A stretch of 39,676 nucleotides of DNA, taken from positions 1 through 39,676 of the forward strand of contig JAKMFW010000080.1 of the NCBI GenBank assembly GCA_022425325.1, in the 5' to 3' direction. Of the stretch, positions 22,864-30,860 are shown piece after piece (within the stretch, counting starts at the first letter, position 1; every line of letters begins with the position of its first letter). The DNA is from Acidimicrobiales bacterium. GTDB lineage: Bacteria > Actinomycetota > Acidimicrobiia > Acidimicrobiales > Aldehydirespiratoraceae. Made by a program: the position numbers and the translations under genes. The notes under the pieces were generated by a model, which saw only the letters and a list, made by a program, of their open reading frames with translations, did no database searches and had not been told where the DNA came from.

Positions 22864-25325
22864 CCGACCGTTTCGAGATTGTCGTCATCGGCGGTGGAGC
22901 CGTCGGCGCGTCGATCCAATGGCACTTGGCGGCGGCCGGACGCACCGACTCGGTTCTGATCGAGAAGCACGAACTCACCGCCGGTTCGACGTGGCACGCA
23001 GCCGGCAACGTTCCGACGTTCTCCAACAGCTGGCTCGGTCAGCGCGCCGGGAACTACGCGTGGGAGACCTACTCGAAGCTGGCCGATGATCCCGATGACC
23101 CGATCACCTATCGCCACACCAGGGCGTTCTGGCCGGGCCACACGCCCGAGCGCATCGATCACTTCCACCATCTGGTCGCCATCGCGACCGGCCTCGGGTT
23201 CGATCTCGAGGTCGTCTCGCCGGCCGAGATGGAGGCAATGCATCCGTACTGGTTCGACGACGGCACGGTCATCGCCGGCCTGCTCGACCCCTATGAGGGC
23301 GATATCGATCCCAGCGGCCTGACGCAGTCGTTGGCCCGGAGATCGCGGTCGATGGGTGCCGAGGTTCGGCGTCACTCCCGAGTCGTGGATATCGATCGCC
23401 TCAAGGGCACCGATGCCCGCTGGCGCGTGCACGTCGAGGCCAAGGGTGAGGCCTACGCGATCGACTGCGACATCGTCGTCAACGCGGCTGGTTTCTACGG
23501 CGCCGAGATCTCGGCGATGGCGGGTGTCGGCGCGCCGCTTGCGGTGCTCGAGCACCAGTACCTCGTCACGGGCGCCGTGCCGGAGTTGGTCGAGAACACC
23601 GAGATCTTCCCGCTCGTCCGTGACCCGGAGATCATGTTCTACCTGCGACGCGAGAACGACCGTCTGCTGTTCGGCAACTACGGCCACGAGGGTCGCACCG
23701 TGTGGGAGAACGGTGCGCCCGACGTCTTCGACGCGTCACTGTTCGCGCCGGATGACGAAGGCATCGCCGAGATCGCCGAACTGGCGATGGCACACGTCCC
23801 GCTGTTGGGCGAGGTCGGTATCGCCGAGTTCGTCAACGGTCCCATCACCTACACGCCGGACATGAATCCGCTGATCGGTCCGGCGGCAGGCGTCGAGGGC
23901 TTCTACCAAGCGGTTGGTGTGCAGATCGGTATCACCCACGCCGCAGCGGCCGGCAAGGTCCTGACCGAGATGATCACCGGCGGCGACACTGAGTGGGACG
24001 TTTGGCCGTGGGATCCTCGCCGCTTCGGCAACTGGGCCTTGGCTGGTTCCGGTCGCAAGTCCTACACCAACACCCGGGTGCGGGAGATGTACGAGCATCA
24101 GTACGGTGCCCCGTTCCCGCATCGCATGTGGACCTCAGGCCGCCCGGTGCAGCAGACCGCGCTCTACGACACACTCGCTGCCAAGGGGGCTCGCTTCGGG
24201 CAGATCGCCGGTTGGGAGCGCGCCTTCTGGTTCGGTTCCGACGAGTACTCCCACGACACGCTCAGCTATCGCGACGAGCACTGGCACGATGCGGTCGCCG
24301 AGGAGTGCCGAGCTGTACGCGATGCCGTCGGTGTGATGGATCACGGCGGCTTCACCCGCTACGAGATCTCCGGCCCCGGCGCAGCTGACTTCCTCGATCG
24401 CGTCATCTGCACCCGCCTTCCGGGCACCGGCCGCGTACGGCTTTCGTACCTGCTGCGTCCGAACGGCACGGTGTGGAGTGAGGCGACGATCGGACGCGTT
24501 GCCGACGACCACTTTTTGTGGCTCGGCCCGACCGCGGCGCGCGAGCGTGACGTCGACTGGCTCCAGCAGCACCTGCCCGACGATGGTTCGGTCGAGCTGA
24601 GGCTCGGTACCGAGCGAACATCGACCCTCATGGTCATGGGGCCCAACTCGCGTGCGCTGCTTTCTCGCCTGACCGACGCCGACCTTTCGGCGTCGGCGGC
24701 CCCGTGGATGTCGCTGCGCGAGATCGAGATCGCCGGCGTGATGGCCACCGCACTGCGGGTGAGCTTTGTCGGCGAACTCGGTTGGGAGCTTCACGTCGAT
24801 GACGCCGACCTCATCGAGCTCTACGAGGCGCTGTGGTCGGTCGGCGCGGATCTCGGGCTGCGCGACTTCGGCTCCTACGCCCTCAACTCGATGCGCGTCG
24901 AGAAGGGGTACCACGGATGGGGGAGCGAGTTCGGTGTGGAGTACACCCCGTTCGACGTTGGCCTCGATCGATTCCTCGATCTCGACAAGCCCGATTTCAT
25001 CGGCCGTGATGCCGTTCGTGCGATGGCCGATCAGCCGCCCGGTTGGAGCTACGGCGTGTGGACGATCGACCCCTCGTCGATGCTCGGTCCGGTTGGCGAC
25101 CCACCTCCGTCAGCTCCGATCCGCGTCCATGGTGAAGCCGTCGGTTTCGTCACGTCGGCGGCGATGGGCTTCCGCACGGGCGAGCGGGTCTGCCTCGGCT
25201 ATGTCGAGGGCCGCCATAGCGGCACCACCGAAGGCTTCACGATCGATGGTTACGGTGCCGACTTGCCGGCCGTCCGCCACACTCACGGCATCTACGACCC
25301 GCTCCACGAGCGGCCTCGTCACTGA
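22860..25325 (+). CDS. Dimethylglycine/sarcosine dehydrogenase-like FAD protein fused to a GcvT domain
   Basis: An 821-residue fusion. Residues 1 to about 380 are a DAO-type FAD domain (GGGAVG at 11-16; His46 in GSTWHAAGN matches the covalent FAD site of DMGDH/SARDH). About 380-440 is the FAO-M linker, and 440 to the end are GcvT and GcvT-C domains that bind tetrahydrofolate (VMDHGGFTRYEISGPGA, MRVEKGYHGWGSEFG, RVCLGYVEG). The enzyme would oxidatively demethylate an N-methyl glycine and pass the one-carbon unit to folate. Its GTG start overlaps the MttB stop. It matches a step after removal of one betaine methyl group. A standalone DMSP demethylase (DmdA) is not meant, since the dehydrogenase half is intact. 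Confidence 0.92.
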   Translation: MTDRFEIVVIGGGAVGASIQWHLAAAGRTDSVLIEKHELTAGSTWHAAGNVPTFSNSWLGQRAGNYAWETYSKLADDPDDPITYRHTRAFWPGHTPERIDHFHHLVAIATGLGFDLEVVSPAEMEAMHPYWFDDGTVIAGLLDPYEGDIDPSGLTQSLARRSRSMGAEVRRHSRVVDIDRLKGTDARWRVHVEAKGEAYAIDCDIVVNAAGFYGAEISAMAGVGAPLAVLEHQYLVTGAVPELVENTEIFPLVRDPEIMFYLRRENDRLLFGNYGHEGRTVWENGAPDVFDASLFAPDDEGIAEIAELAMAHVPLLGEVGIAEFVNGPITYTPDMNPLIGPAAGVEGFYQAVGVQIGITHAAAAGKVLTEMITGGDTEWDVWPWDPRRFGNWALAGSGRKSYTNTRVREMYEHQYGAPFPHRMWTSGRPVQQTALYDTLAAKGARFGQIAGWERAFWFGSDEYSHDTLSYRDEHWHDAVAEECRAVRDAVGVMDHGGFTRYEISGPGAADFLDRVICTRLPGTGRVRLSYLLRPNGTVWSEATIGRVADDHFLWLGPTAARERDVDWLQQHLPDDGSVELRLGTERTSTLMVMGPNSRALLSRLTDADLSASAAPWMSLREIEIAGVMATALRVSFVGELGWELHVDDADLIELYEALWSVGADLGLRDFGSYALNSMRVEKGYHGWGSEFGVEYTPFDVGLDRFLDLDKPDFIGRDAVRAMADQPPGWSYGVWTIDPSSMLGPVGDPPPSAPIRVHGEAVGFVTSAAMGFRTGERVCLGYVEGRHSGTTEGFTIDGYGADLPAVRHTHGIYDPLHERPRH

Positions 25326-25339
25326 ACGGAGTCGGGCAA

Positions 25340-25780
25340 TCAGACCGGCGCCATGGCGGTCATGTGGTTCCGGATCGCCGAGAGTCCGGCTCGGATCTCT
25401 GCTGCAACCTCGAGCGCCGGGGTACTGGTGCGGGCCGCGATCTCTGCATGATCGAGGCGGTCGACGAGCGCGAGTGTGACGAGACGGCGACGAGGCTCGG
25501 TGAGCTTCCGGAGCCCGTCGGCAATCCGGATGCGCTCGACCGCGTCTGCGACCGCGCTCGGATCGGCATGGGTGGCGAGTCGCCGTGCCGTTTCGTCGAG
25601 CAGGGCCGGAGCCTGATCGGCCTCGCCCTGAGCGGCGACGGCCACGAAGATGTCGCGGGTGAGCGCCGAAGCATTCTTCTCGCCGAGAAACCGACGACAG
25701 AGGGTGAAAATCGTCGAGCCGTGGACGTCGAAGGCCCGACGGATGTCGATGGCCTGGTGTTCGAGTGTCGTGTTCGCCAC
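25340..25780 (-). CDS. Sigma-70/ECF-like small protein with degenerate core-binding region
   Basis: A 146-residue helical protein shaped like an ECF sigma factor. Residues about 12-50 (AFDVHGSTIFTLCRRFLG, then ALTRDIFVAV) resemble region 2 but lack the usual acidic DAED run. Residues about 92-140 (LRKLTEPRRRLVTLALVDRLDHAEIA) resemble the region 4 helix-turn-helix. The start is GTG at 25780, with AAGGGA five bases upstream; the frame is open a further 17 codons. It follows soxG on the same strand after 101 bases, without a clear promoter between. It may regulate the neighbouring methylamine genes, or be a decayed sigma or anti-sigma component. Confidence 0.6.
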   Translation of the reverse strand: MANTTLEHQAIDIRRAFDVHGSTIFTLCRRFLGEKNASALTRDIFVAVAAQGEADQAPALLDETARRLATHADPSAVADAVERIRIADGLRKLTEPRRRLVTLALVDRLDHAEIAARTSTPALEVAAEIRAGLSAIRNHMTAMAPV

Positions 25781-25881
25781 GAAAGTCCCTTGATCCCGAA
25801 GAACGGTTCGGCGGCGCTGACGAGACAGCACCTCGGAAAGGACTTTCGACCGATTAGACGCCGGTCAAACACAGCTCGTGA

Positions 25882-26370
25882 TCAGAACTCCGATGCGGCG
25901 TCGTGCAACGCGCCCAGGAAATACGTGATGAAGCTGCCATCGAGCAACAGCAGATAGCTCCGCACGCCACGTTGGTCGTCACGCACGATGTCGCATGTGA
26001 CACCGGCGATGCCGTTGCCCAGCGCTGCGCCGTTGGGGGTCATGTGATCGCTGAAGTCCGCGCTCCCGAGCTTGGACAACGTGTCGGCGGCACAATCGCC
26101 GGTGATACGAACGGCGGTGCGGCTGTGGCTGATGTCAACCGTCGAGGCGAAGCCCGAGAGGTCGAGACCGGCCGCCATCGCGGGAGCGCCATCGCCGAGC
26201 AGGTACCACTCGTCGGGCCGGATTCGCACGACGAGGGTCTCGCCTCGCTGCTCCGCCGAGCCGAAGTTCAGGCCGAGTGTCGCGGCCGCTGCGGTGCCGT
26301 CCGCGGCCCGCACGCTGGCCTTGGGCACGCGGGTGTCGGGCGATGCATCGAGGTGGGTGATCTCAACCAC
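25882..26370 (-). CDS. soxG: Sarcosine oxidase gamma subunit
   Basis: A 162-residue protein matching the SoxG family, a GcvT-like-fold subunit of heterotetrameric sarcosine oxidase. Typical segments are VRIRPDEWYLLGDG, TVDISHSRTAVRITG (near residue 85), LGSADFSDH and SYLLLLDGSFITYFLGAL at the C-terminus. The GTG at 26370 is preceded by AAGGAG and overlaps the soxA stop by eight bases. It is the last gene of soxBDAG. The subunit helps assemble the complex and has no known catalytic residues. Confidence 0.85.
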   Translation of the reverse strand: MVEITHLDASPDTRVPKASVRAADGTAAAATLGLNFGSAEQRGETLVVRIRPDEWYLLGDGAPAMAAGLDLSGFASTVDISHSRTAVRITGDCAADTLSKLGSADFSDHMTPNGAALGNGIAGVTCDIVRDDQRGVRSYLLLLDGSFITYFLGALHDAASEF

Positions 26371-29212
26371 GAAGACGCGCTCCTTCCGGATCGAAGTGGG
26401 CGTGGTGCTCCTGCACCGTCGCCGTGATGCGCTCGCCGCTGACGAGCAGGACCTCGAGCGAGGTCCCGGGAGCGGCGAACTCCTTGGTGACCTGCGCAAG
26501 GCAGATCGACCGGTTCAGGGTCGGTGACATGCGACTCGATGTGATGCGGCCGACGATCTCAGTGGTGCCGGCTCGCAGGATCTGTGCCGCCTCCTCCGGA
26601 ACAACCGAGCCATTGTCGGGCTGACACGCCACGATGACCGGGTGGTCGCCGGACTCCATGGTCCAGGCGACCTCGGGCATGCCCGCCCAGTCGTCCTTGT
26701 CGAGTTTGAGGAGCGGGTTCAGTCCGGTGACCGGCGCCTTCGACAAGCCGTCGGTGTCCTGGCCCACGATGAAGTGCCCCTTCTCGAGTCGCATGATGCG
26801 CTGCGCCTCAAGGCCGAACGCCTTCACGCCGAGATCGGCACCCTGGTCGAGGAGTTGCTCCCAGACGTGCACCGCGTGGCCAGACGGCACATGGATCTCA
26901 TAGGAGAGTTCGCCGGTGAAGCCGATGCGCCAGGCGATGCAGTTCTGGACTCCGGCGATCGTGCCCCGGCGCACGTTCATGTAAGGGAACGCTGTCGGGT
27001 CGAGATCAATGTCGGTGGTGAGCCGGCCGAGCAACTCGCGAGAGTTCGGACCGGCGATGTTGATCGATGTCAGGCCGGTGGTCACCGGCGTGACGTGGAC
27101 CTGCCAGTCGGGATGCTCGGTCTGGAGCCACATCTCGATCCAGTTCCAGATCTTGGCGGCGCCCGACGACGTCGTGGTCATCAGGTAGTGCTCCTCACCA
27201 AGGCGAGCGGTGACACCGTCGTCGAGCACGACGCCGTCCTCGGCGCACATCAGGCCGTAGCGAACGCCCCCGATCGGTAGTGCCATCCATTTGTTGGTGT
27301 AGAGCAGGTTGAGCAGCTTCGGGACGTCAGGACCCTGCAGGTCGAGTTTGCCGAGCGGCGTGACGTCGATGATGCCGACGTTGGTACGCGTGTTGCGCAC
27401 CTCGGCGGCCGGGTCGCCGTAGTGCTCGGGGCGCACCCACTGCCCAGCCAGGATGGGCGTGGCGCCGTTGGCCTCGTGCCAGGGCTGCAGCACGCTGACC
27501 CTCGTCGGCTCATTGATCCGACCGGCGAGCGCCCCCAACGAGATCGGCGCGTACGGTGGACGCCACACGGTGGTCCCGACCTCGGCGATCGTTTCGTTCC
27601 GGGCCTCGGCCAGCACGGCGACGGTGTTGACGGTCTCGAGCTTTCCCTGGCTCGGGCCCATCGTCGCCGTCGTGAACCGCTTGATGAGTTCGACCGAGTC
27701 GAAACCCTCGCCGGCGGCGCTGAAGAGGTCCTTCGAGGAGACATCCTCGGAGTAGTCGACGATGCCGTGGGTCGTGGATCGATACAGCTCGGGATGCTGG
27801 GCTCGATCGAGCGGGGTGCGTTCGTCGGCGGGATAGTCGGGTTCGGGCCCATCGACCGCGGCCGCTCGGGCCGTCGCAGCCTGAAGACGGTGGCGAACGA
27901 CGGCGGCTCGGCCGGCGGCGAGTTCACCTGTTGCCCGCCCGTGGGCGATGAGTTCGTCCCGGCTGCCGTCGCCGATCATGCCACCGGTGGCGAGCACGTT
28001 GTCGGGTGGGCCGGCGGGGAAGAAGCGGGCAGCGTCGGCGTCGTACACCGGCCGGTCGCCCGCCATGTTGAGCAGCGACGTCGGCGTGGTCCATCCGACT
28101 GCGGTGACGAGCAGGTCGCACTCGACCGTGGTGCCGTCGCTCAACGTCACCCGCTTCACCCGGCTCTTCGAGCCGGAGGCGGATGTGATGCCCTCACCCG
28201 CTCGGGCGTCGACGACTCGGGCGATCGAGATGCCGGCGGACTGCAGGGCCTCGACGGCCGAGTCTCCGGATTCGTTCGCCGTGAACACCACGGCTCGGGT
28301 GCCCGGCTTCACGCCGTACATCCGGATCAGCCGCTGGGCTGCACCTGATGTCATCACGCCGGGAAGATCGTTGCCCTGGAACACGTATGGACGCTCGATC
28401 GTGCCGGCCGCACCCACGAGAGTTTTGCCCCTCGCCTTGATGAGCCGCTCGATCACACCGGGATGGCTGCGCTGGGAGATCGAGATCCAGTTGTCCTCGT
28501 AGCGCCCGGCGACCGTCGAGTTCGTGAGGATCTCGACTCCCGCAGCAGCGCAGGCGGCCGCCAGTTCGTTGGCTGCGGCCCGGTCGTCGTTAGAGCCCCA
28601 CAGCAGATGTCCGCCGAGCTGATGTTCGTGCTCGACGAGCATCACCGACGATCCGGCCTCCGCAGCGGCAAGCGCCGCAGCCATGCCCGACGGCCCACCG
28701 CCGGCAACGACGACATCCGGATGGGCGTGACGCTTGTCGTAGCGACCGTGCGGTGTGTCGAGGTCGACACTGCCGCCCGGGGCGAATTTCGCCAGGACGT
28801 GTTCGTAGGCCGGCCACAGTTTCGCCGGCTTCATGAAGGTCTTGTAGTAGAAGCCGGCGGTGAGGAAGCGGCCGACGAGGCCGTTGGCGGCTTTCACGTC
28901 GAACTTCAGCGACGGCCACACGTTCTGCGCCGACACGGCCATGCCGTCCGCAAGCTTGCGATGCGAGGCACGCACGTTCGGCTCGTCGTCGACCTGCACG
29001 GTCGTGTTGGGATCCCAGAAGTCGGCGGTCAGCACGCCGCGGGGCCGGTGGTATTTCATGGAACGGCCGAGGATGTGTTCGCCGTTGGCGAGGAGCGCCG
29101 AGGCGATGGTGTCGCCCTCGAAACCCTGGAGCTTCTTGCCGTTCCAGGTGAACGAGATCACCGACGAACGATCGATGACATCACCCAACGGCGCGGGAAG
29201 TCGGTGACTCAC
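26363..29212 (-). CDS. soxA: Sarcosine oxidase alpha subunit
   Basis: A 949-residue large subunit of heterotetrameric sarcosine oxidase, which oxidises sarcosine to glycine and forms 5,10-methylene-tetrahydrofolate and hydrogen peroxide. Domains in order: a ferredoxin-like fold without cluster cysteines (SFTWNGKKLQGFEGDTIASA, then KYHRPRG), an NAD-binding Rossmann domain (VVVAGGGPSGMAAALAAAEAG), a central pyridine-nucleotide-type domain, and C-terminal GcvT folate-binding domains (NVGIIDVTPLGKLDLQGPD, ARLGEEHYLMTTTSSGAA, MRLEKGHFIVGQDTDG). The start is GTG 29212 (MSHRLP), overlapping the soxD stop by four bases. Upstream in-frame codons lie inside soxD and are rejected. Confidence 0.95.
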   Translation of the reverse strand: MSHRLPAPLGDVIDRSSVISFTWNGKKLQGFEGDTIASALLANGEHILGRSMKYHRPRGVLTADFWDPNTTVQVDDEPNVRASHRKLADGMAVSAQNVWPSLKFDVKAANGLVGRFLTAGFYYKTFMKPAKLWPAYEHVLAKFAPGGSVDLDTPHGRYDKRHAHPDVVVAGGGPSGMAAALAAAEAGSSVMLVEHEHQLGGHLLWGSNDDRAAANELAAACAAAGVEILTNSTVAGRYEDNWISISQRSHPGVIERLIKARGKTLVGAAGTIERPYVFQGNDLPGVMTSGAAQRLIRMYGVKPGTRAVVFTANESGDSAVEALQSAGISIARVVDARAGEGITSASGSKSRVKRVTLSDGTTVECDLLVTAVGWTTPTSLLNMAGDRPVYDADAARFFPAGPPDNVLATGGMIGDGSRDELIAHGRATGELAAGRAAVVRHRLQAATARAAAVDGPEPDYPADERTPLDRAQHPELYRSTTHGIVDYSEDVSSKDLFSAAGEGFDSVELIKRFTTATMGPSQGKLETVNTVAVLAEARNETIAEVGTTVWRPPYAPISLGALAGRINEPTRVSVLQPWHEANGATPILAGQWVRPEHYGDPAAEVRNTRTNVGIIDVTPLGKLDLQGPDVPKLLNLLYTNKWMALPIGGVRYGLMCAEDGVVLDDGVTARLGEEHYLMTTTSSGAAKIWNWIEMWLQTEHPDWQVHVTPVTTGLTSINIAGPNSRELLGRLTTDIDLDPTAFPYMNVRRGTIAGVQNCIAWRIGFTGELSYEIHVPSGHAVHVWEQLLDQGADLGVKAFGLEAQRIMRLEKGHFIVGQDTDGLSKAPVTGLNPLLKLDKDDWAGMPEVAWTMESGDHPVIVACQPDNGSVVPEEAAQILRAGTTEIVGRITSSRMSPTLNRSICLAQVTKEFAAPGTSLEVLLVSGERITATVQEHHAHFDPEGARLRG

Positions 29213-29493
29213 TTCATGTCTCCCTGGGTCGCGCCAGGCTTGCGGCCGGGCAGCACCGGCGCCCGCAACTCGCCGGTGAGGGTGTGGCGTTCGATCTTGA
29301 AGTGCCTGCGGCAACCAGAGCTGCAGTACCAGTTCTCGAGCAACCAGCCCGACGGGTTCTCCCGCAGGTACAGATAGGTGCGCCACTCCTCGGGCGTGCA
29401 GGTCTTCGGGTCGGGTCGGCGGTGCGACTCCCCGTTGTACGAGAGGTCGGCTGCGTTCATCGGGCCGCAGTTGGGGCAAGGAACCAACAACAT
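29209..29493 (-). CDS. soxD: Sarcosine oxidase delta subunit
   Basis: A 94-residue zinc protein of the SoxD family. The first zinc pair is Cys6 and Cys9 in VPCPNCGP. The second pair in characterised SoxD is His and Cys four residues apart; here it is Cys57 and Cys61 in WYCSSGC, so the site is Cys4. The family features EWRTYLYLRENP and the following RRHF are present. It lies between soxB (2-base gap) and soxA (4-base overlap) in a tight operon. It stabilises the alpha-beta complex. Confidence 0.9.
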   Translation of the reverse strand: MLLVPCPNCGPMNAADLSYNGESHRRPDPKTCTPEEWRTYLYLRENPSGWLLENWYCSSGCRRHFKIERHTLTGELRAPVLPGRKPGATQGDMK

Positions 29494-29495
29494 GA

Positions 29496-30791
29496 TCAGT
29501 GCCCCACCGCAGCAGCGCCCTTTTCACCGACGAGGGTTCCCTCGGTGAAACGGCTGAGTTCGAAGGGTTTGATGAGTTCCGGCGTGGTGCCGTTCGCGAC
29601 GCAGGCCGCCATCTGTTCTCCTGACACGGGTCCGGCTTTGAATCCGTAGGTGCCCCACCCGACGTCGACGTAGAACCCGTCGACTGGGGTCGGGCCCATG
29701 ACGGGCGAGTAGTCGGGGGTCATGTCGCAGAGGCCGGCCCACTGTCGCAGCAGGCGCATCTTCGAGATGCCCGGCATGAGCTCGAGCACGTGCCCGGCGA
29801 GTTCTTCGGTGAATTCGAGTGTGCCGCTCATGTTGTACGTGGCGACGGGGTCGACCGAGGCGCCAAAGACGAGTTCGCCGCGGTCGGTCTGGCTGACATA
29901 GACGTGCAGTGAGCCGGACACGACCACGGTCGGCAGGAAGGTCTTCACCGGTTCGGTGACGGCCGCCTGCAGCGGGTGGGTCGTGATGGGGAGGGTCACG
30001 CCGGCCATGTTCGACAGCTGGCTGGCCCAACCGGCCGTGCAGTTGACGACGACGGGTGCGTGGATGTCGCCCTTGCTGGTTCGCACGCCGGTGACCTTGC
30101 CGCTGGGGCCCTTGCCCTCCGGGCCGGAGCCGCCCTCGACGAGGATGTCGAGCACTTCGGTCTTCTGATGGAGGTCGACGCCATAGGCATCGGCGCCACG
30201 GGCGTACCCCCACACGACGGCGTCGTGACGGATCGTGCCGCCGGGCGGGTGGTAGAGGGCGCCGAGGATCGGGTATCGGGTGTCGGCGCTGACATCGAGC
30301 GATGGGGTGAGCTTCTTGATCTCGGCCGGCGTGATCACCGACGAGTTGATGCCCTGCAGCTTGTTGACCTCGGCTCGCCAGTTCATCGTGCGCAGCGCCG
30401 AGTCGGTGTGGGCGAGGGTGAGGTGGCCGCGTTCGCTGAACATCACGTTGAGGTTCAAGTCGTTCGACATCGAGTTGTAGAGGTCGAGGCTGCGGTCGTA
30501 GAACGCCACGCCTTCAGGCGTCAGATAGTTGGAGCGAACGATGGCGGTGTTTCGGCCCGACCCACCGCTGCCGAGGTACTGCTTGTCGACGACCGCAATG
30601 TTGGTGATGCCGTGGTTCGACGCCAGGTAATAGGCCGTGGCGAGTCCGTGGACGCCGCCGCCGATGATCACCACGTCGTAGGTGCTCTTGAACTCCGGCT
30701 CACGCCAGACCCGCGGCCACGACTGTTTCCGGAGACCCCTCCAGAGCAGCCCGGCCGCGGAGTACTTGGCCGGTGGTTTGTTCTTCCCCAT
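29496..30791 (-). CDS. soxB: Sarcosine oxidase beta subunit
   Basis: A 431-residue FAD-binding beta subunit of heterotetrameric sarcosine oxidase carrying the active site. The Rossmann loop is VVIIGGGVHGLATAYYLA (40-57). LYHPPGGTIRHDAVVWGYARGA (180-200) includes His181 and His189, one of which should be the covalent FMN site. The C-terminus GFYVDVGWGTYGFKAGPVSG is typical. The ATG at 30791 begins MGKNKPPAKY, and CAGACT ends 6 nt upstream. It is the first gene of soxBDAG and is divergent from the LysR regulator. Genes often found with sox (glyA, folD/purU) are absent here. Confidence 0.95.
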   Translation of the reverse strand: MGKNKPPAKYSAAGLLWRGLRKQSWPRVWREPEFKSTYDVVIIGGGVHGLATAYYLASNHGITNIAVVDKQYLGSGGSGRNTAIVRSNYLTPEGVAFYDRSLDLYNSMSNDLNLNVMFSERGHLTLAHTDSALRTMNWRAEVNKLQGINSSVITPAEIKKLTPSLDVSADTRYPILGALYHPPGGTIRHDAVVWGYARGADAYGVDLHQKTEVLDILVEGGSGPEGKGPSGKVTGVRTSKGDIHAPVVVNCTAGWASQLSNMAGVTLPITTHPLQAAVTEPVKTFLPTVVVSGSLHVYVSQTDRGELVFGASVDPVATYNMSGTLEFTEELAGHVLELMPGISKMRLLRQWAGLCDMTPDYSPVMGPTPVDGFYVDVGWGTYGFKAGPVSGEQMAACVANGTTPELIKPFELSRFTEGTLVGEKGAAAVGH

Positions 30792-30797
30792 CGCCCC

Positions 30798-30803
30798 AGT
30801 CTG
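30798..30803 (-). promoter_or_regulatory. -10-like hexamer of the soxBDAG operon (leaderless type)
   Basis: CAGACT on the minus strand ends 6 nt before the soxB ATG. The 69-base divergent spacer to the LysR gene should contain the LysR-binding site, but no convincing T-N11-A dyad was picked out. Confidence 0.45.
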
Positions 30804-30848
30804 CCCGATCCGCTCATGCGGGTGAAGGAGGGAATTCGGTGCGATTGA

Positions 30849-30854
30849 TATGAT
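30849..30854 (+). promoter_or_regulatory. -10 hexamer of the LysR gene (leaderless type)
   Basis: TATGAT, five of six consensus bases, ends 6 nt before the ATG at 30861, so transcription should start at or next to the start codon. It is the best example of this arrangement in the window. Confidence 0.6.
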
Positions 30855-30860
30855 TCGTGC

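Noticed and set aside
22860-25325. DMSP demethylase (DmdA)
   Set aside because: DmdA is a standalone GcvT-fold protein. Here the GcvT part is fused to a complete FAD dehydrogenase with the covalent-His motif, so DMGDH/sarcosine dehydrogenase fits better.
26363-29527. Longer soxA start at 29527
   Set aside because: The extra codons lie inside soxD in another frame. GTG 29212 overlaps the soxD stop by four bases and begins the family's homology.
25882-30791. Sulfur-oxidation (thiosulfate) Sox proteins
   Set aside because: The symbols coincide, but the sequences are the folate-dependent heterotetrameric sarcosine oxidase, with GcvT, SoxD zinc and FAD domains.
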